Below are positions 9,040-17,788 of a stretch of DNA of 64,000 bases, piece after piece. Location of the stretch: NCBI GenBank assembly GCA_903847975.1, contig CAINFC010000050.1:21540-85539 (forward strand). The letters run 5' to 3'. The number at the start of each line of letters is the position of its first letter. Within the stretch, counting starts at the first letter, position 1. The position numbers were made by a program, and so were the translations under genes. The notes under the pieces were generated by a model, which ran no database searches, was not told the DNA's origin, and saw nothing but the letters and a program-made list of their open reading frames with translations. Origin of the DNA: an uncultured Acidobacteriota bacterium (lineage in GTDB: Bacteria; Acidobacteriota; UBA6911; CAINFC01).

Positions 9040-11249
9040 AATCCACCCTTTCTTCTTCGGAGGAAGCCCCCCCGTGATTTTTCCGTCTCCGCAGGAGCCG
9101 GCGAAAAGACGATCCGGGCGCTGTCCAGATCCACCCTTTCCAGCAGAACCTGCATCTCCTCTCCCAGCCGCAAAGCCTTTCCGCTTCGCGAAGTGACAAA
9201 CACTTTCCGATCCGCCCGGAACCGATAGCCTTCCGACTCCAGGAAAGCGGCAGGCAGCTGCCCCTCCAGGAAAGGCCTCTCCAGGCGAATTACCAGCCCC
9301 TGCCTGCGTAGGCCCACGATGCGCCCCGCAAAAACCTCCCCCAGCCGCTCTTTCATCAGCGCCGCGCGGTAATAATCGACCATGTCGCTTTCCGCGTCGG
9401 CGGCGGCCCGCTCGCGGTCGGAAGTCTGCATGGCGATGTCCGCCAGGCGCGGCAGATGGCCGGACGGCCGCTCCGCGAGGCGGCCCTTGCGGTGCAGGCT
9501 TTCCTCCAGCAGCCGGTGAACCACCAGGTCCGAATAGCGTCGGATCGGGGATGTAAAATGGGTGTAGCAGCGGGAGGCCAGCCCGAAGTGCCCCCGGTTT
9601 ATTTCGGAATAGCGGGCCTGCATGAAACTGCGCAGCATGGCCGTGCGAAGAAAGTCGTACTCCGGACGGTCCGGGATCGAATCGGCGACCTTCTGGAAAA
9701 GCGAGGGCGAAAGAACCTTGCCGAGGGCCGGAACGGAAAATCCGAAAGCGCCCAGGATTTCGAAATACTCCTGCACCTTGGCGCGATCCGGCGCTTCGTG
9801 CACCCGGAAGAGAGCGATGGGGTCTTCCGCTTCCAGGCGCCCGGCCACGGTTTCATTGGCCAGAATCATAAACTCTTCGATGATCCCGTGCGCTGCATTT
9901 TTCGGGCTTCGGGCCACGTCCGTCACCCGGCCACACTCATCCAGAAGGACTTCCGCTTCCGGGATTTCCAGCTCGACGCTCCCTCTTCCCCGGCGCCTGG
10001 CCTGGAGCTTCTTCTGCAGTGCGGCCATGTCCCGCAGCATGGGAAGAATAACCGGAAAATCCTTTCCCTCCTCCGGTCCGGACGGCTCGAGCAACCCTGC
10101 GACGCGGGTGTAGGTCAGCCGGGCTGCGCTGCGAATCGTCCCCTTGACGAATTCATGGCCGACCACCTCACCGCCGGAATCGATTTCCATGAGCACCGAA
10201 AAGACCGGGCGGTCCTCTCCCGGCTTAAGGCTGCACAAACCCTGAGAAAGAGCTTCCGGCAGCATGGGAATGGCCCGGTCGGGCAGATAGACGGAATTGC
10301 CGCGCAGGAAGGCTTCGCGGTCCATCGCGCTTCCCTCGGCAACGAAATGAGAGACATCGGCAATATGCACTCCCAGGAGAAAACGGCCGTTGTCGAGCCG
10401 GCGTAGGGAAACGGCATCGTCGAAATCCCGCGCCGTTTCTCCATCGATGGTAACGGTGGTCCAGTCCCGAAAGTCGAATCTTCCGCGGCCTTCGCCCGGT
10501 GCGGCGCGGGAAGCGAGCTCCGCGGCTTCCGCCTCCGCCTCGGGGGGGAACTTCTGCCGTATGGAATGCCGGTGAAGTACAATCTGCACCGCCAGCTCCG
10601 GATCCCCGGGAGTACCCAGAATGCCCACCAGCCGCCCAATGGCCGGCCGTTCCCGGGAGGCCGGAACCAGGATCTCCGCCTCGCCGATGGTGCCTTCCGC
10701 CCAGACCTCTCCTTCGCTTTTCGGTAGCAGAACGGAGAACAGGAGCCTGCCGTCCAGCGGCTCCATCATCCACTGCCGCCATTCGCGGAAGAGGCGCCCG
10801 ATCACCCGCCGGGAATTCCGCTCCCGGACCTGGATCACTTTTCCCCGCGGTGAATCGGCGTCCGAAGAGCGTCCCGCCCTTTTTCCGGAGCGTCCGCTCT
10901 TTTCCAGGAGGCATAGGGAAACAACGTCGCCGTGATGAGCACTGCCCAGCAGCCCCGGGGGAATGAAAACGTCTTCTCCGGGGGTATCCTCCCGCCGGAC
11001 GAAACCGAATCCGTCCGGATGCACTTCGATCCGGCCGACTATTTCCTTTTTCTTTTCCGGCACGAAATAACGCCGGTCGGGCGATCGGGTCAGCTGCCCT
11101 TCGCGAACCAGCTGATCCAGGTCCCGCTGCAGCTGCCGTCGATCCTGCCAGGGAATGTGGCTCTGATGCAGGATCTCCCGCGCCGTAAAGCGCTTGCCGG
11201 GAAAAGCCTGAAACAGCGACCGAACCTGCTCCCCCCATCGATCTTTCAT
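9036..11249 (-). CDS. rnr: Ribonuclease R
   Basis: 737 aa from the ATG at 11249 (GGCGG about 8 nt upstream). A GTG at 11351 would add 34 residues but has no ribosome-binding site. RNase R is a processive 3'-5' exoribonuclease that degrades structured RNA. Domain order: N-terminal winged helix (about 5-70), cold-shock-like domain with GFGFVRREDTPGEDVFIPP (about 75-125), RNB catalytic domain from about 255 with the metal-binding DFDDAVSLRRL near 277 and ADVSHFVAEGSAMDREA, and a C-terminal S1 domain from about 638 (AGRIVGLRRQGLVIRLE). The tail is short and basic. Its stop overlaps the GTG of the downstream phosphoesterase gene by 4 bp, an unexpected coupling of a housekeeping RNase to a secreted enzyme. 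Confidence 0.93.
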   Translation of the reverse strand: MKDRWGEQVRSLFQAFPGKRFTAREILHQSHIPWQDRRQLQRDLDQLVREGQLTRSPDRRYFVPEKKKEIVGRIEVHPDGFGFVRREDTPGEDVFIPPGLLGSAHHGDVVSLCLLEKSGRSGKRAGRSSDADSPRGKVIQVRERNSRRVIGRLFREWRQWMMEPLDGRLLFSVLLPKSEGEVWAEGTIGEAEILVPASRERPAIGRLVGILGTPGDPELAVQIVLHRHSIRQKFPPEAEAEAAELASRAAPGEGRGRFDFRDWTTVTIDGETARDFDDAVSLRRLDNGRFLLGVHIADVSHFVAEGSAMDREAFLRGNSVYLPDRAIPMLPEALSQGLCSLKPGEDRPVFSVLMEIDSGGEVVGHEFVKGTIRSAARLTYTRVAGLLEPSGPEEGKDFPVILPMLRDMAALQKKLQARRRGRGSVELEIPEAEVLLDECGRVTDVARSPKNAAHGIIEEFMILANETVAGRLEAEDPIALFRVHEAPDRAKVQEYFEILGAFGFSVPALGKVLSPSLFQKVADSIPDRPEYDFLRTAMLRSFMQARYSEINRGHFGLASRCYTHFTSPIRRYSDLVVHRLLEESLHRKGRLAERPSGHLPRLADIAMQTSDRERAAADAESDMVDYYRAALMKERLGEVFAGRIVGLRRQGLVIRLERPFLEGQLPAAFLESEGYRFRADRKVFVTSRSGKALRLGEEMQVLLERVDLDSARIVFSPAPAETEKSRGGFLRRRKGGL

Positions 11250-11398
11250 TTCGCGTTCCGCCAATTCTGCGGGCCCGGCACGCCGCGCCCCTTCAAAAGT
11301 TACCTCCGGAAATCGGATGCTCCTGCGGACAGAGTACAAGTTTTGGCCCACGGCTGCAAGGGGAACAGGGTTGAAGCAGGCAGGCAGGCAGATGTCAA

Positions 11399-11475
11399 CG
11401 GGCTTTCAGCCCTTAGGTACATCGTAGTCACGCACCTGGGGCTCCGCTGCGCTCCACCCCCGGATATTATGTGCC
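11399..11475. repeat. REP-like palindromic intergenic repeat
   Basis: Between rnr and the TgpA gene lies a GGGCTttcAGCCC hairpin (11400-11412), then a GGTACATCGTAGTCACGCAC spacer and a second imperfect hairpin with arms GGGG / CCCC around CTCCGCTGCGCTCCA. GGGCTTTCAGCCC plus CCTGGGGCTCCGCTGCGCTCC is the style of REP-type repeats mobilised by TnpA(REP)-like transposases in several phyla. A short perfect palindrome TTTTTCCGGAAAAA follows near 11491-11505. Only one copy is in this window. Confidence 0.45.
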
Positions 11476-11524
11476 GGGCCTTTGGCTCTTGGCTTTTTCC
11501 GGAAAAAAGATGGTTGTAGCCAGA

Positions 11525-13798
11525 TTATCCTCTCTGACGGCCCCGAACCGCCTCCGGAACCGACTCCTTCCCCGCGGGCCTTTTGCGGGCCCGGATGGCC
11601 TGCAGCAGGCGCCTCATTTCCGTCAGCAGGCCGCCCGTGGCGCCTTCCCGGCGATAGCGGCTCCGGTAATACAAGGTGGTGGCGGCGGAGACATCCGCGA
11701 AGAAGTCCCTTCCTTCGAACGTCTGGGCATACTCCCAGGGCGTCTGACCGGGAGCTTTCCCGGGACCTCTTTTCCCCAGCTCGGCGAGCAGTTCCAGATA
11801 GCAGCCTTCCGCACCGTCCTTCCGGCGAAAGGCAAATATTCTGCCCCTCCAGCGGCGCCATGCCATCCACCCGCTCCCCCCGAGCATCAGGAGCCCGAAG
11901 AGGAGCAGCCCCAGGCGGAGCGGCGAGATGAGTAGGCTGTCGATCCACCCGATGGGACTTCCGAGGCGGCGGCCCGTGCCTGCGAACCATAGTCCGGCCT
12001 GGTTCTCCAGCTGCCGGCGGTAGTCCTGGACACGCCGCGTCAGGTCGAACAAGCCTCCCATCAGAGACCGCCTGGCCTCTGCCATGAACTGGATCTGCCG
12101 ATTCCAGTTGTAGCGCAGAACCGTCTCCTCCCAGTAGAGTTCCGCCGCATCCCACACTTTGGTCATCCAGGCGCCCAAACCCGGATAGGCGGCCGGATCC
12201 GAAGCGGATGGCGTGGGATCGAACTCCACCCAGGACTCTCCCGGAAAAAACACCTCCACCCAGACATGGGCATGCGCCTGGCGTACGATAAAGGCATCAC
12301 CGATTTCGTTGTAATCCCCGCCCAGGAAGCCGTTGACCATGCGGCAGGGAACGCCGGCCAGGCGCAGCAGGACCACCATCGCCGACGCGAAATACTCGCA
12401 GTGCCCTTCCCGGGTTTCAAACAGAAAGGCCGCCAGGGGGTCCGCGCTCTGCGCACCGATGCCCATCTGCGTGGTATAGCGGTGGTTCTGCTTCAGGTAG
12501 CTTTCGATGCGCACCGCCTTGTCGTAGTCGTTTTCGATCCCCCGGGTCAGATCCTCAGCCAGGCGCCGCATCCGGGGATCGATTGCTGGAAGGTTGTAAT
12601 AGGCGCGAACCGTCGGACTGGCCGTGGGAACCACCCGGGGGGCGGAGCGAAGCTGGTCCGCGGAGGCCCGCCGGGCGTCGGACCAGACCTGGTAGCGCTG
12701 AATGGAGCCGGCGACCGCGCCCCTCCACAGGACCCCCATGCGGTCCTGCAGGATGGGATTGGCCGCGGTGGCGCTCTCTTCGCGAAGCAAACAGGCGCGC
12801 GGCAGGCTGAACAGCACCGGAGTGGCCAGCGGCTGCAGCAGAATGGTCTGGCCGATAAGGCGGGCCTCGCGACCCGGAGGGCTCATCTCATAATAGTCCC
12901 GTCCCGGAGCCCGGCGCAGCCGGGAACGCTGGCTGGGGCTCTGGGACCAGGTCTTGCCGTCGTAACGATCCAGGACCATGCCTCTCCACCGGAGATGGGC
13001 CGGCCGCTCCCGGATCCGCTCCTCCAGGCGAACTCTCATGACCACCGCGTTGTTGGAGCGTATGTTCCCGAACTCGCCCAGCACCACCCGATCGGTAAAT
13101 CCGCTCCAATAGTTTTCTCCGTATGTGCTGCGGGCATAAAGAGAATAGGGCAGCCGCGGGAGGACGAAAAAAAGCGGTATTGCCAGAAGCATGACCAGCA
13201 GAGTGAAGCTTCCGCAGATCATGGCAAAAGGAAGCAGGGAAAGCCGGACCTCGGAATCGACAGCGGCCGACCGGTTCGGGCCCCGGGAGGCCCGGGCGGC
13301 AGCGGCCATTCCCCGCTGCACCTCCAGCAGGATGAGCGTCCCGACCGCCGAGGACAGAAAGAAAAGGATGATCACCGCGTACTCCAGCCCGCCGGTGATG
13401 ATGCTGGCCGCCATCACCTGGCTGGTCCCGATCAGCAGCAGAAAGACATAATCCCGCGGCGCACTGAGAGAGCACATCTTAATCAGGGATATGATCAGCG
13501 TCATGTGCACCGTGGCGGCAAAGAATTCCCGGGAAATCAGAAACCAGTCGGCAAAGTAAAAGGGGAAAAAGAAAAACAGGAATCGCGTGGCCCACTTTCC
13601 GGAGAACGCGGCCCGGATTTCAGGCGGCAGCAGCCAGCTTCCGCCCAGGAGAAACAGAAAGGGCGCTCCCACCTCCCACTGAACCACGTCGCTTCCCAGT
13701 AAAAATCCGAGAGCGGAAGCCATGGCGGCATAGAGGCACGCCTTGCAGAGAAGGTCTGCGGATAGTCCGCGCTTCAGCCACCGGCTCCTGTTGCCCAT
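11525..13798 (-). CDS. TgpA-like transglutaminase-family membrane protein (DUF3488 + transglutaminase)
   Basis: 757 aa from the ATG at 13798, which has GGAGG 5 nt upstream; the frame upstream is an extension inside the DUF58 gene. N-terminal residues about 1-200 contain several transmembrane helices (DUF3488/TgpA N-domain). A periplasmic transglutaminase core follows with the Cys-His-Asp triad: GHCEYFASAMVVLLRLAGVP (Cys near 465), AHAHVWVEVFF (His near 508) and WVEFDPTPS (Asp near 526). One more transmembrane segment near residues 620-645 precedes a cytoplasmic tail. Members are essential or envelope-related in some bacteria, with uncertain substrate. It lies 17 bp downstream of the DUF58 gene; the usual MoxR ATPase partner is not adjacent. 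Confidence 0.88.
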   Translation of the reverse strand: MGNRSRWLKRGLSADLLCKACLYAAMASALGFLLGSDVVQWEVGAPFLFLLGGSWLLPPEIRAAFSGKWATRFLFFFFPFYFADWFLISREFFAATVHMTLIISLIKMCSLSAPRDYVFLLLIGTSQVMAASIITGGLEYAVIILFFLSSAVGTLILLEVQRGMAAAARASRGPNRSAAVDSEVRLSLLPFAMICGSFTLLVMLLAIPLFFVLPRLPYSLYARSTYGENYWSGFTDRVVLGEFGNIRSNNAVVMRVRLEERIRERPAHLRWRGMVLDRYDGKTWSQSPSQRSRLRRAPGRDYYEMSPPGREARLIGQTILLQPLATPVLFSLPRACLLREESATAANPILQDRMGVLWRGAVAGSIQRYQVWSDARRASADQLRSAPRVVPTASPTVRAYYNLPAIDPRMRRLAEDLTRGIENDYDKAVRIESYLKQNHRYTTQMGIGAQSADPLAAFLFETREGHCEYFASAMVVLLRLAGVPCRMVNGFLGGDYNEIGDAFIVRQAHAHVWVEVFFPGESWVEFDPTPSASDPAAYPGLGAWMTKVWDAAELYWEETVLRYNWNRQIQFMAEARRSLMGGLFDLTRRVQDYRRQLENQAGLWFAGTGRRLGSPIGWIDSLLISPLRLGLLLFGLLMLGGSGWMAWRRWRGRIFAFRRKDGAEGCYLELLAELGKRGPGKAPGQTPWEYAQTFEGRDFFADVSAATTLYYRSRYRREGATGGLLTEMRRLLQAIRARKRPAGKESVPEAVRGRQRG

Positions 13799-13815
13799 TG
13801 CCGCCTCCATCTCCT

Positions 13816-15237
13816 CTAGAGACCCGGCAAAGAAGAGGGATACTCCACCTTCCAGTGGGCAGGGAGATCCTCCGCAGCCGGGGAAGGGCGCGCGGTGAAA
13901 AGAATCACTTCCGATCCGCCGGCCGCCTGGCGGATGGCTTCCTGCAACCGGCCGGCGGACAGGGCATTGGTATCGGCCAACCCCGAATACCATTCCATCA
14001 GGGCCAGAATCTTCATCAGGGAATAAAAGGAAGCTTCGCCCTCCTCACGCTTCGGCCCGGCTTCCAAAGCGGTCAGGCCCACATGGGCTCCCTGGTCCAG
14101 AAACCACCGGGCCACGCCGGCGGCATCGGAGATCATCTGCTCGAACATGTCATCCTTTTTTTTACGCTCCTCTTCTCCGGGCAGGCAGCCGTCGATGATC
14201 AGGTGAATGCGCAGCTGCTCCTCGCGTGTGTTCTCCCGGACCAGAAGTTCGCCGGTCTTGGCGCTGGCTTTCCAGTCGACATAGCGCACCCCGTCCCCAT
14301 CCATGTACTTTCGATGCGAGTAGAACTGCCCGTCCCACCCCCGCTGCAACGACTCCCGGCTTCCCTCCATCCGTCGGGGAAGCATCCGGAAGCGCTCCTC
14401 GCCGGATGGCGAGGGAAAGACCAGGAACTCGCCCCCTCCGCTAATACCGATTCCCTTATGAAAAAAGCCGAGCGGGAAGCAGGTGGAAAGGTGAAACCGT
14501 CCGGGAACGAAATGGCCGCGCTGCCGGAACCGGACCGGCAGCACCACGGAAAGTGCTTTCCCCGGAAGCAGCGAGGGAACATAGGCAGGCTCCAGTGCCA
14601 GAATATTTTTCTCCCAGGCAGGCAGGTGCCATCCTTTCCACCAGCGATCGTTTCCGGGACCGCCCTGCCTTTCCCCGACCGTCCGCCGGCATTTCCGGTA
14701 TCCTTCCACACTCAGGCCCAGGCTCGGCCAGACCAGCTTGCGGTTGGCCAGCAAAACCCGCAGAAGAACTTCCTGCCCGGCAAAGCAGATTTCCGGCGGA
14801 TGCACGCGCACATCGATCCCGGTCAGATTCAGCCGGGAAAAAACACCGGAGACGAGAATGACTGCCAGGAAAATGGCCAGCAGAAGAAATAGCAGATTAT
14901 TGCCGCTGTTCATCGCCGCCAGCGCCAGGAGAAACACGACCAGAATATAGAAGTATCCCCCGCGGGTGATCCGGAAAGAGAAGGAGGGAAAAGAATGGGC
15001 CAGGCGGACGGCGACCAGCAGCGGAGGGATGCTCCCCCATCCTGCCAGACCGGCCAGGACCAGAGCGATGGCCGCCAGGGCGGCAGCGGCCCGCGCGTCG
15101 CCGGCGCGCCGCATGGCTGTGGAAGCCAGCGCCAGGGCCAGGGCCGCGGCGAGCAGGGCCAGAATGAGCAGGCCGTGAAGGATCAGCTTTTTATGGGACC
15201 AGAGCCGATTCAGATGCCGTCGGATGACCTCGTTCAT
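13816..15237 (-). CDS. DUF58 domain-containing membrane protein
   Basis: 473 aa from the ATG at 15237 (MNEVIRRHLNRLW); the frame upstream runs antisense to the promoter region and divergent gene and is not used. Two to three hydrophobic segments occupy about residues 18-105. The DUF58 signature YVDWKASAKTGELLVREN is near residues 315-332, inside a von Willebrand-like fold that continues with LIIDGCLPGEE. DUF58 proteins are normally encoded in MoxR-DUF58-TgpA clusters and are thought to work with the AAA ATPase in envelope or metalloprotein maturation. Here the TgpA partner follows after 17 bp, but the gene upstream is a divergent secreted protein, so MoxR must be elsewhere or absent. The Shine-Dalgarno sequence is weak (AGCGGT). 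Confidence 0.87.
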   Translation of the reverse strand: MNEVIRRHLNRLWSHKKLILHGLLILALLAAALALALASTAMRRAGDARAAAALAAIALVLAGLAGWGSIPPLLVAVRLAHSFPSFSFRITRGGYFYILVVFLLALAAMNSGNNLLFLLLAIFLAVILVSGVFSRLNLTGIDVRVHPPEICFAGQEVLLRVLLANRKLVWPSLGLSVEGYRKCRRTVGERQGGPGNDRWWKGWHLPAWEKNILALEPAYVPSLLPGKALSVVLPVRFRQRGHFVPGRFHLSTCFPLGFFHKGIGISGGGEFLVFPSPSGEERFRMLPRRMEGSRESLQRGWDGQFYSHRKYMDGDGVRYVDWKASAKTGELLVRENTREEQLRIHLIIDGCLPGEEERKKKDDMFEQMISDAAGVARWFLDQGAHVGLTALEAGPKREEGEASFYSLMKILALMEWYSGLADTNALSAGRLQEAIRQAAGGSEVILFTARPSPAAEDLPAHWKVEYPSSLPGL

Positions 15238-15311
15238 ACCGCTATTTTTATCACAAACCCCGGCCGATCCAGAAGCGGATCCGGCCGGCCCGTCGATTTT
15301 GTCAGCCGTTT

Positions 15312-15341
15312 CTGGCAGGAGGAGTCCGTTTTTCTTATAAT
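15312..15341 (+). promoter_or_regulatory. Promoter of the 15371 secreted-protein gene
   Basis: CTGGCA (15312-15317), an 18-bp spacer and a perfect TATAAT (15336-15341). The predicted start near 15348 leaves a leader of about 22 nt containing the GAGG-type ribosome-binding site. Confidence 0.55.
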
Positions 15342-15370
15342 GTGGAGATGGAAAGAAAAGAGGACGGGAT

Positions 15371-16003
15371 ATGAAAAAAGGATGGCTCCTTATATTAATC
15401 GCGGCAGCCGGAATTTTTTCCGCATCCGGCCAGACGGATCTGAAACAGGAAAAAGTGGAAGCGCAGACGCTATCTCCGCTCTGCGCTTCGGCCAACAAGG
15501 TCGGCGATCGCTTTACCCTCCTGGTTCTGGCCCCGGACCGTTACAAGGACTGGATGGTGGAAGGCGAGGTCACCGAAGCCAGCGCGGATCGTTCGGAAAA
15601 CAAGTCGAAGCTCTCCTTCCGGTTCGACAAGATGGCCCATCCCGGCGGAAAGGTGATCCCTATTCAGGCCAGCCTGCTGCAAATGGCCAACTCCAAAGGT
15701 CAGGTCGGATTGGATGACGACGGGCAAAGCGTTTCCCAACAGTCGGTGCCCGACAAGGAAGGAAGCCGGCCGGAGCCGAAAAAGAGCGGCAACGTATTCA
15801 GCCGCTTTGGAAAGTCGGTAGCCCGCGGGGCCAAGGACCTGGGCAAAAGCATTGCCGGAGGAATGACCGCCGCCTTCACCTCGGACAGCAAGGATATCCG
15901 TTTTGAACCTGGTTCCGTCTTCACCCTGACCATCAACAGCCCGGCCGAAAGCACGGCGCCATCGGGGAATAAAAAGATCATTGAAGCCCCCCCGGGAGAC
16001 TGA
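15371..16003 (+). CDS. Hypothetical secreted protein
   Basis: 210 aa. The N-terminus MKKGWLLILIAAAGIFSASG is a clear signal peptide, cut perhaps after SASG or SGQ. The mature part has a predicted beta-rich segment (KVGDRFTLLVLAPDRYKDWM, then SKLSFRFDKMAHPGGKVIP). A Ser/Lys-rich linker with a small helical region (FSRFGKSVARGAKDLGKSIA) follows, and then a final strand pair (FEPGSVFTLTINSP). I do not recognise a family. AGAGGACGGG precedes the ATG and a TATAAT promoter is just upstream. It diverges from the DUF58/TgpA pair and may be an envelope protein; nothing shows a catalytic site. Confidence 0.7.
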   Translation: MKKGWLLILIAAAGIFSASGQTDLKQEKVEAQTLSPLCASANKVGDRFTLLVLAPDRYKDWMVEGEVTEASADRSENKSKLSFRFDKMAHPGGKVIPIQASLLQMANSKGQVGLDDDGQSVSQQSVPDKEGSRPEPKKSGNVFSRFGKSVARGAKDLGKSIAGGMTAAFTSDSKDIRFEPGSVFTLTINSPAESTAPSGNKKIIEAPPGD

Positions 16004-16134
16004 GCGGTAGAAAGTCCCTTCTGTCCTGATCTTCCCGTCTCCCGGTGAAAAGATAGGGCCACAGGAGAATAAGGAAGAGCAAGAATAAAAGCGGAAGGGC
16101 CTGTCACCTGGCGACGGGGACTTTTTGCCGGGCC
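16004..16134. repeat. Interspersed palindromic element, copy 1
   Basis: Begins GCGGTAGAAAGTCCC immediately after the stop of the secreted-protein gene and ends GGGGACTTTTTGCCGGGCC, so the ends are imperfect inverted repeats. Internal blocks GATCTTCCCGTCTCCCGGTG and CCTGGCGACGGGG recur in the copies at 37348-37510, 52451-52598 and 54869-55010. It is noncoding, and all copies sit just 3' of a gene. Confidence 0.6.
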
Positions 16135-16155
16135 ATCCTTTCTACAACAAGGAAC

Positions 16156-17433
16156 CGTCAATATATATACTTTACACCTAAGAGGGTTGGGATGGATGAA
16201 TCGTATAGTTCCATTCCCCATGGAACTTGTCCGGTACTAAATTCACCGTAGCCATTTCCTCCGCACTCACTTTTAGGCCCACGGGATACTGACGCCGATC
16301 CAAACGGCAAATCACCTTCAGTCCTTTGGCAGTGGTCGTGGCAGCAATCAAGCGTACAATGGTTTCGTAATCTCGAAGGGGTTCCCCACGCCAATTGGAG
16401 GAGATGAAGGAAAACAAGCGATGTTCCACTTTATTCCATTTGCTGGTTCCCGGTGGAAAGTGACATACCTGGATCGAGAGTCCCGTTTGATCCGACATTT
16501 TTTGAAGTTCCCTTTTCCATAGCCTCAACCGATACCCATTGCTGCCGCCACCATCGGCGGTGATCAGTAAACCACCGCTTTGCGGATACAAACGCTTGCC
16601 TTCAAAACGCCACCAACCCCGGATAGAAGCCACTGCAAACACCCCGGTATCATGGTCCGTTCCAACATTGACATAACCCCTGTTCCGACCCACATCATAA
16701 ATCCCATAAGGATAGGCCCGCGGCAACGAGGGATCCGGAAAATCATGTCCGTTCACCGTCTCCGCAGATTTCTTTTTTCGCCACCGCCGACCTGCATTGT
16801 CGAAGTTCCCGATGACTTCCTTCTTTTTTGTATCCACGGAAATGACCGGTATCCCGGCACTTAAGGCCCGACGTACTTGCGCGTTAATGTATCGAAACTG
16901 AGCATCCCGATCTGGAGGGTCCTCCCCTCCCTCTGTTTTTCGATTCCCTTGGAGACTGAAATCCATCTGACGAAGGATTTGAGCTACCTTCTCATGGCTG
17001 ATCGGGTGGTGTCTTCCGGTAAGTTCCTTCGACAGGGTCCGCGTACTTTTACACGTCCAACGCAACGGTGACTCGGGATCTCCGCGTGTAGTCGGTTCAA
17101 TCAACATCTCCAAGCTTTGTGCCAGTTCAGGATCTTGTTTTAATATAGTGGGTCGCCCTGCTCCTGGACGTCGAGTCCTTCCCCCCGTCAGGGGTTCTTC
17201 TTCCAGTTCTCGTATTCCTTTCGTAATGGTAACCCGGGATAATCCGCAGTATCGGCTTACTTTGGAAATGCCGCCATAACCAATTTGACGAGCCTCCGTT
17301 GCGGCAACCATGCGTCGGGTTCTCTCGTCCAAGTGTGGCCAGAGTAGTCTGAATTTATTCTGGAGTGAATCGGCCTTGACCATGCATCAAGCATACATCC
17401 ATTTACCTAATATGTAAAGCTTATATATTGACG
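16156..17433 (-). mobile_element. Complete ISAzo13-type insertion sequence
   Basis: Bounded by terminal inverted repeats: the left end CGTCAATATATATACTTTACA matches the complement of the right end, CGTCAATATATAAGCTTTACA, with two mismatches. The element is about 1278 bp with one transposase gene on the minus strand. I see no obvious target-site duplication (left flank GGAAC, right flank CCTTC). A second, truncated copy ends at 20964 with the same right terminus (TTATATATTGACG). Confidence 0.85.
16178..17383 (-). CDS. ISAzo13 family transposase
   Basis: 401 aa, apparently intact. The N-terminus carries a helix-turn-helix region (SKVSRYCGLSRVTITKGIREL). The DDE catalytic region includes PVISVDTKKKEVIGNF (first Asp), LLITADGGGSNGYR (second Asp) and HFPPGTSKWNKVEHRLFSFI (Glu), the pattern of the Rhodopirellula-type DDE_Tnp_ISAZ013 family. 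It fills almost the whole IS between the inverted repeats. The truncated copy at 20479-20914 differs by about three residues over its first 150, so both derive from recent transposition. Confidence 0.92.
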   Translation of the reverse strand: MVKADSLQNKFRLLWPHLDERTRRMVAATEARQIGYGGISKVSRYCGLSRVTITKGIRELEEEPLTGGRTRRPGAGRPTILKQDPELAQSLEMLIEPTTRGDPESPLRWTCKSTRTLSKELTGRHHPISHEKVAQILRQMDFSLQGNRKTEGGEDPPDRDAQFRYINAQVRRALSAGIPVISVDTKKKEVIGNFDNAGRRWRKKKSAETVNGHDFPDPSLPRAYPYGIYDVGRNRGYVNVGTDHDTGVFAVASIRGWWRFEGKRLYPQSGGLLITADGGGSNGYRLRLWKRELQKMSDQTGLSIQVCHFPPGTSKWNKVEHRLFSFISSNWRGEPLRDYETIVRLIAATTTAKGLKVICRLDRRQYPVGLKVSAEEMATVNLVPDKFHGEWNYTIHPSQPS

Positions 17434-17434
17434 C

Positions 17435-17689
17435 CTTCTTAGACAGAAACCGAGTGGCAAGAACACTCATCCTCCCGCCACTCACGGTGATGGCCCGATC
17501 CAGGGGGAACCTCTCGCTCTCCCGGTGGATCCCTTGTCGTCTCGCCTCCTGCATCTGCTCTCCCAGACCACAGATCCGTTGACCGTGGATACCCTCCGAT
17601 CCAAACTCCAGGTGCGAAATCAGCGCGTGGTTCAGGCTCTGCGCTATCTCTCGGCTCAAGGTAAAGTCGAGCGTCGGCCCCGAGGTTAG
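17435..17689 (+). pseudogene. C-terminal fragment of an unidentified protein, cut off at the IS boundary
   Basis: Directly at the right end of the IS an open frame of 84 codons without any ATG runs to a TAG. Its end, DTLRSKLQVRNQRVVQALRY, looks like a winged-helix C-terminus. No matching 5' half exists left of the IS, where an interspersed repeat lies instead, so the gene was truncated by insertion plus deletion. The parent family was not recognised. Confidence 0.45.
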
Positions 17690-17788
17690 GTCGTTAAACC
17701 ATAGCTCCACTCGTCAACTCTGACCGTCCGTTCCCTGCCCGCTCTAGAGGAAAGAACGGGAAAGGAAACGGGATGGTCGTGGCATGAA

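Noticed and set aside
11491..11507. TTTTTCCGGAAAAA as a terminator for the transglutaminase gene
   Set aside because: A palindrome without a loop or separate T-tract; too weak to call a terminator.
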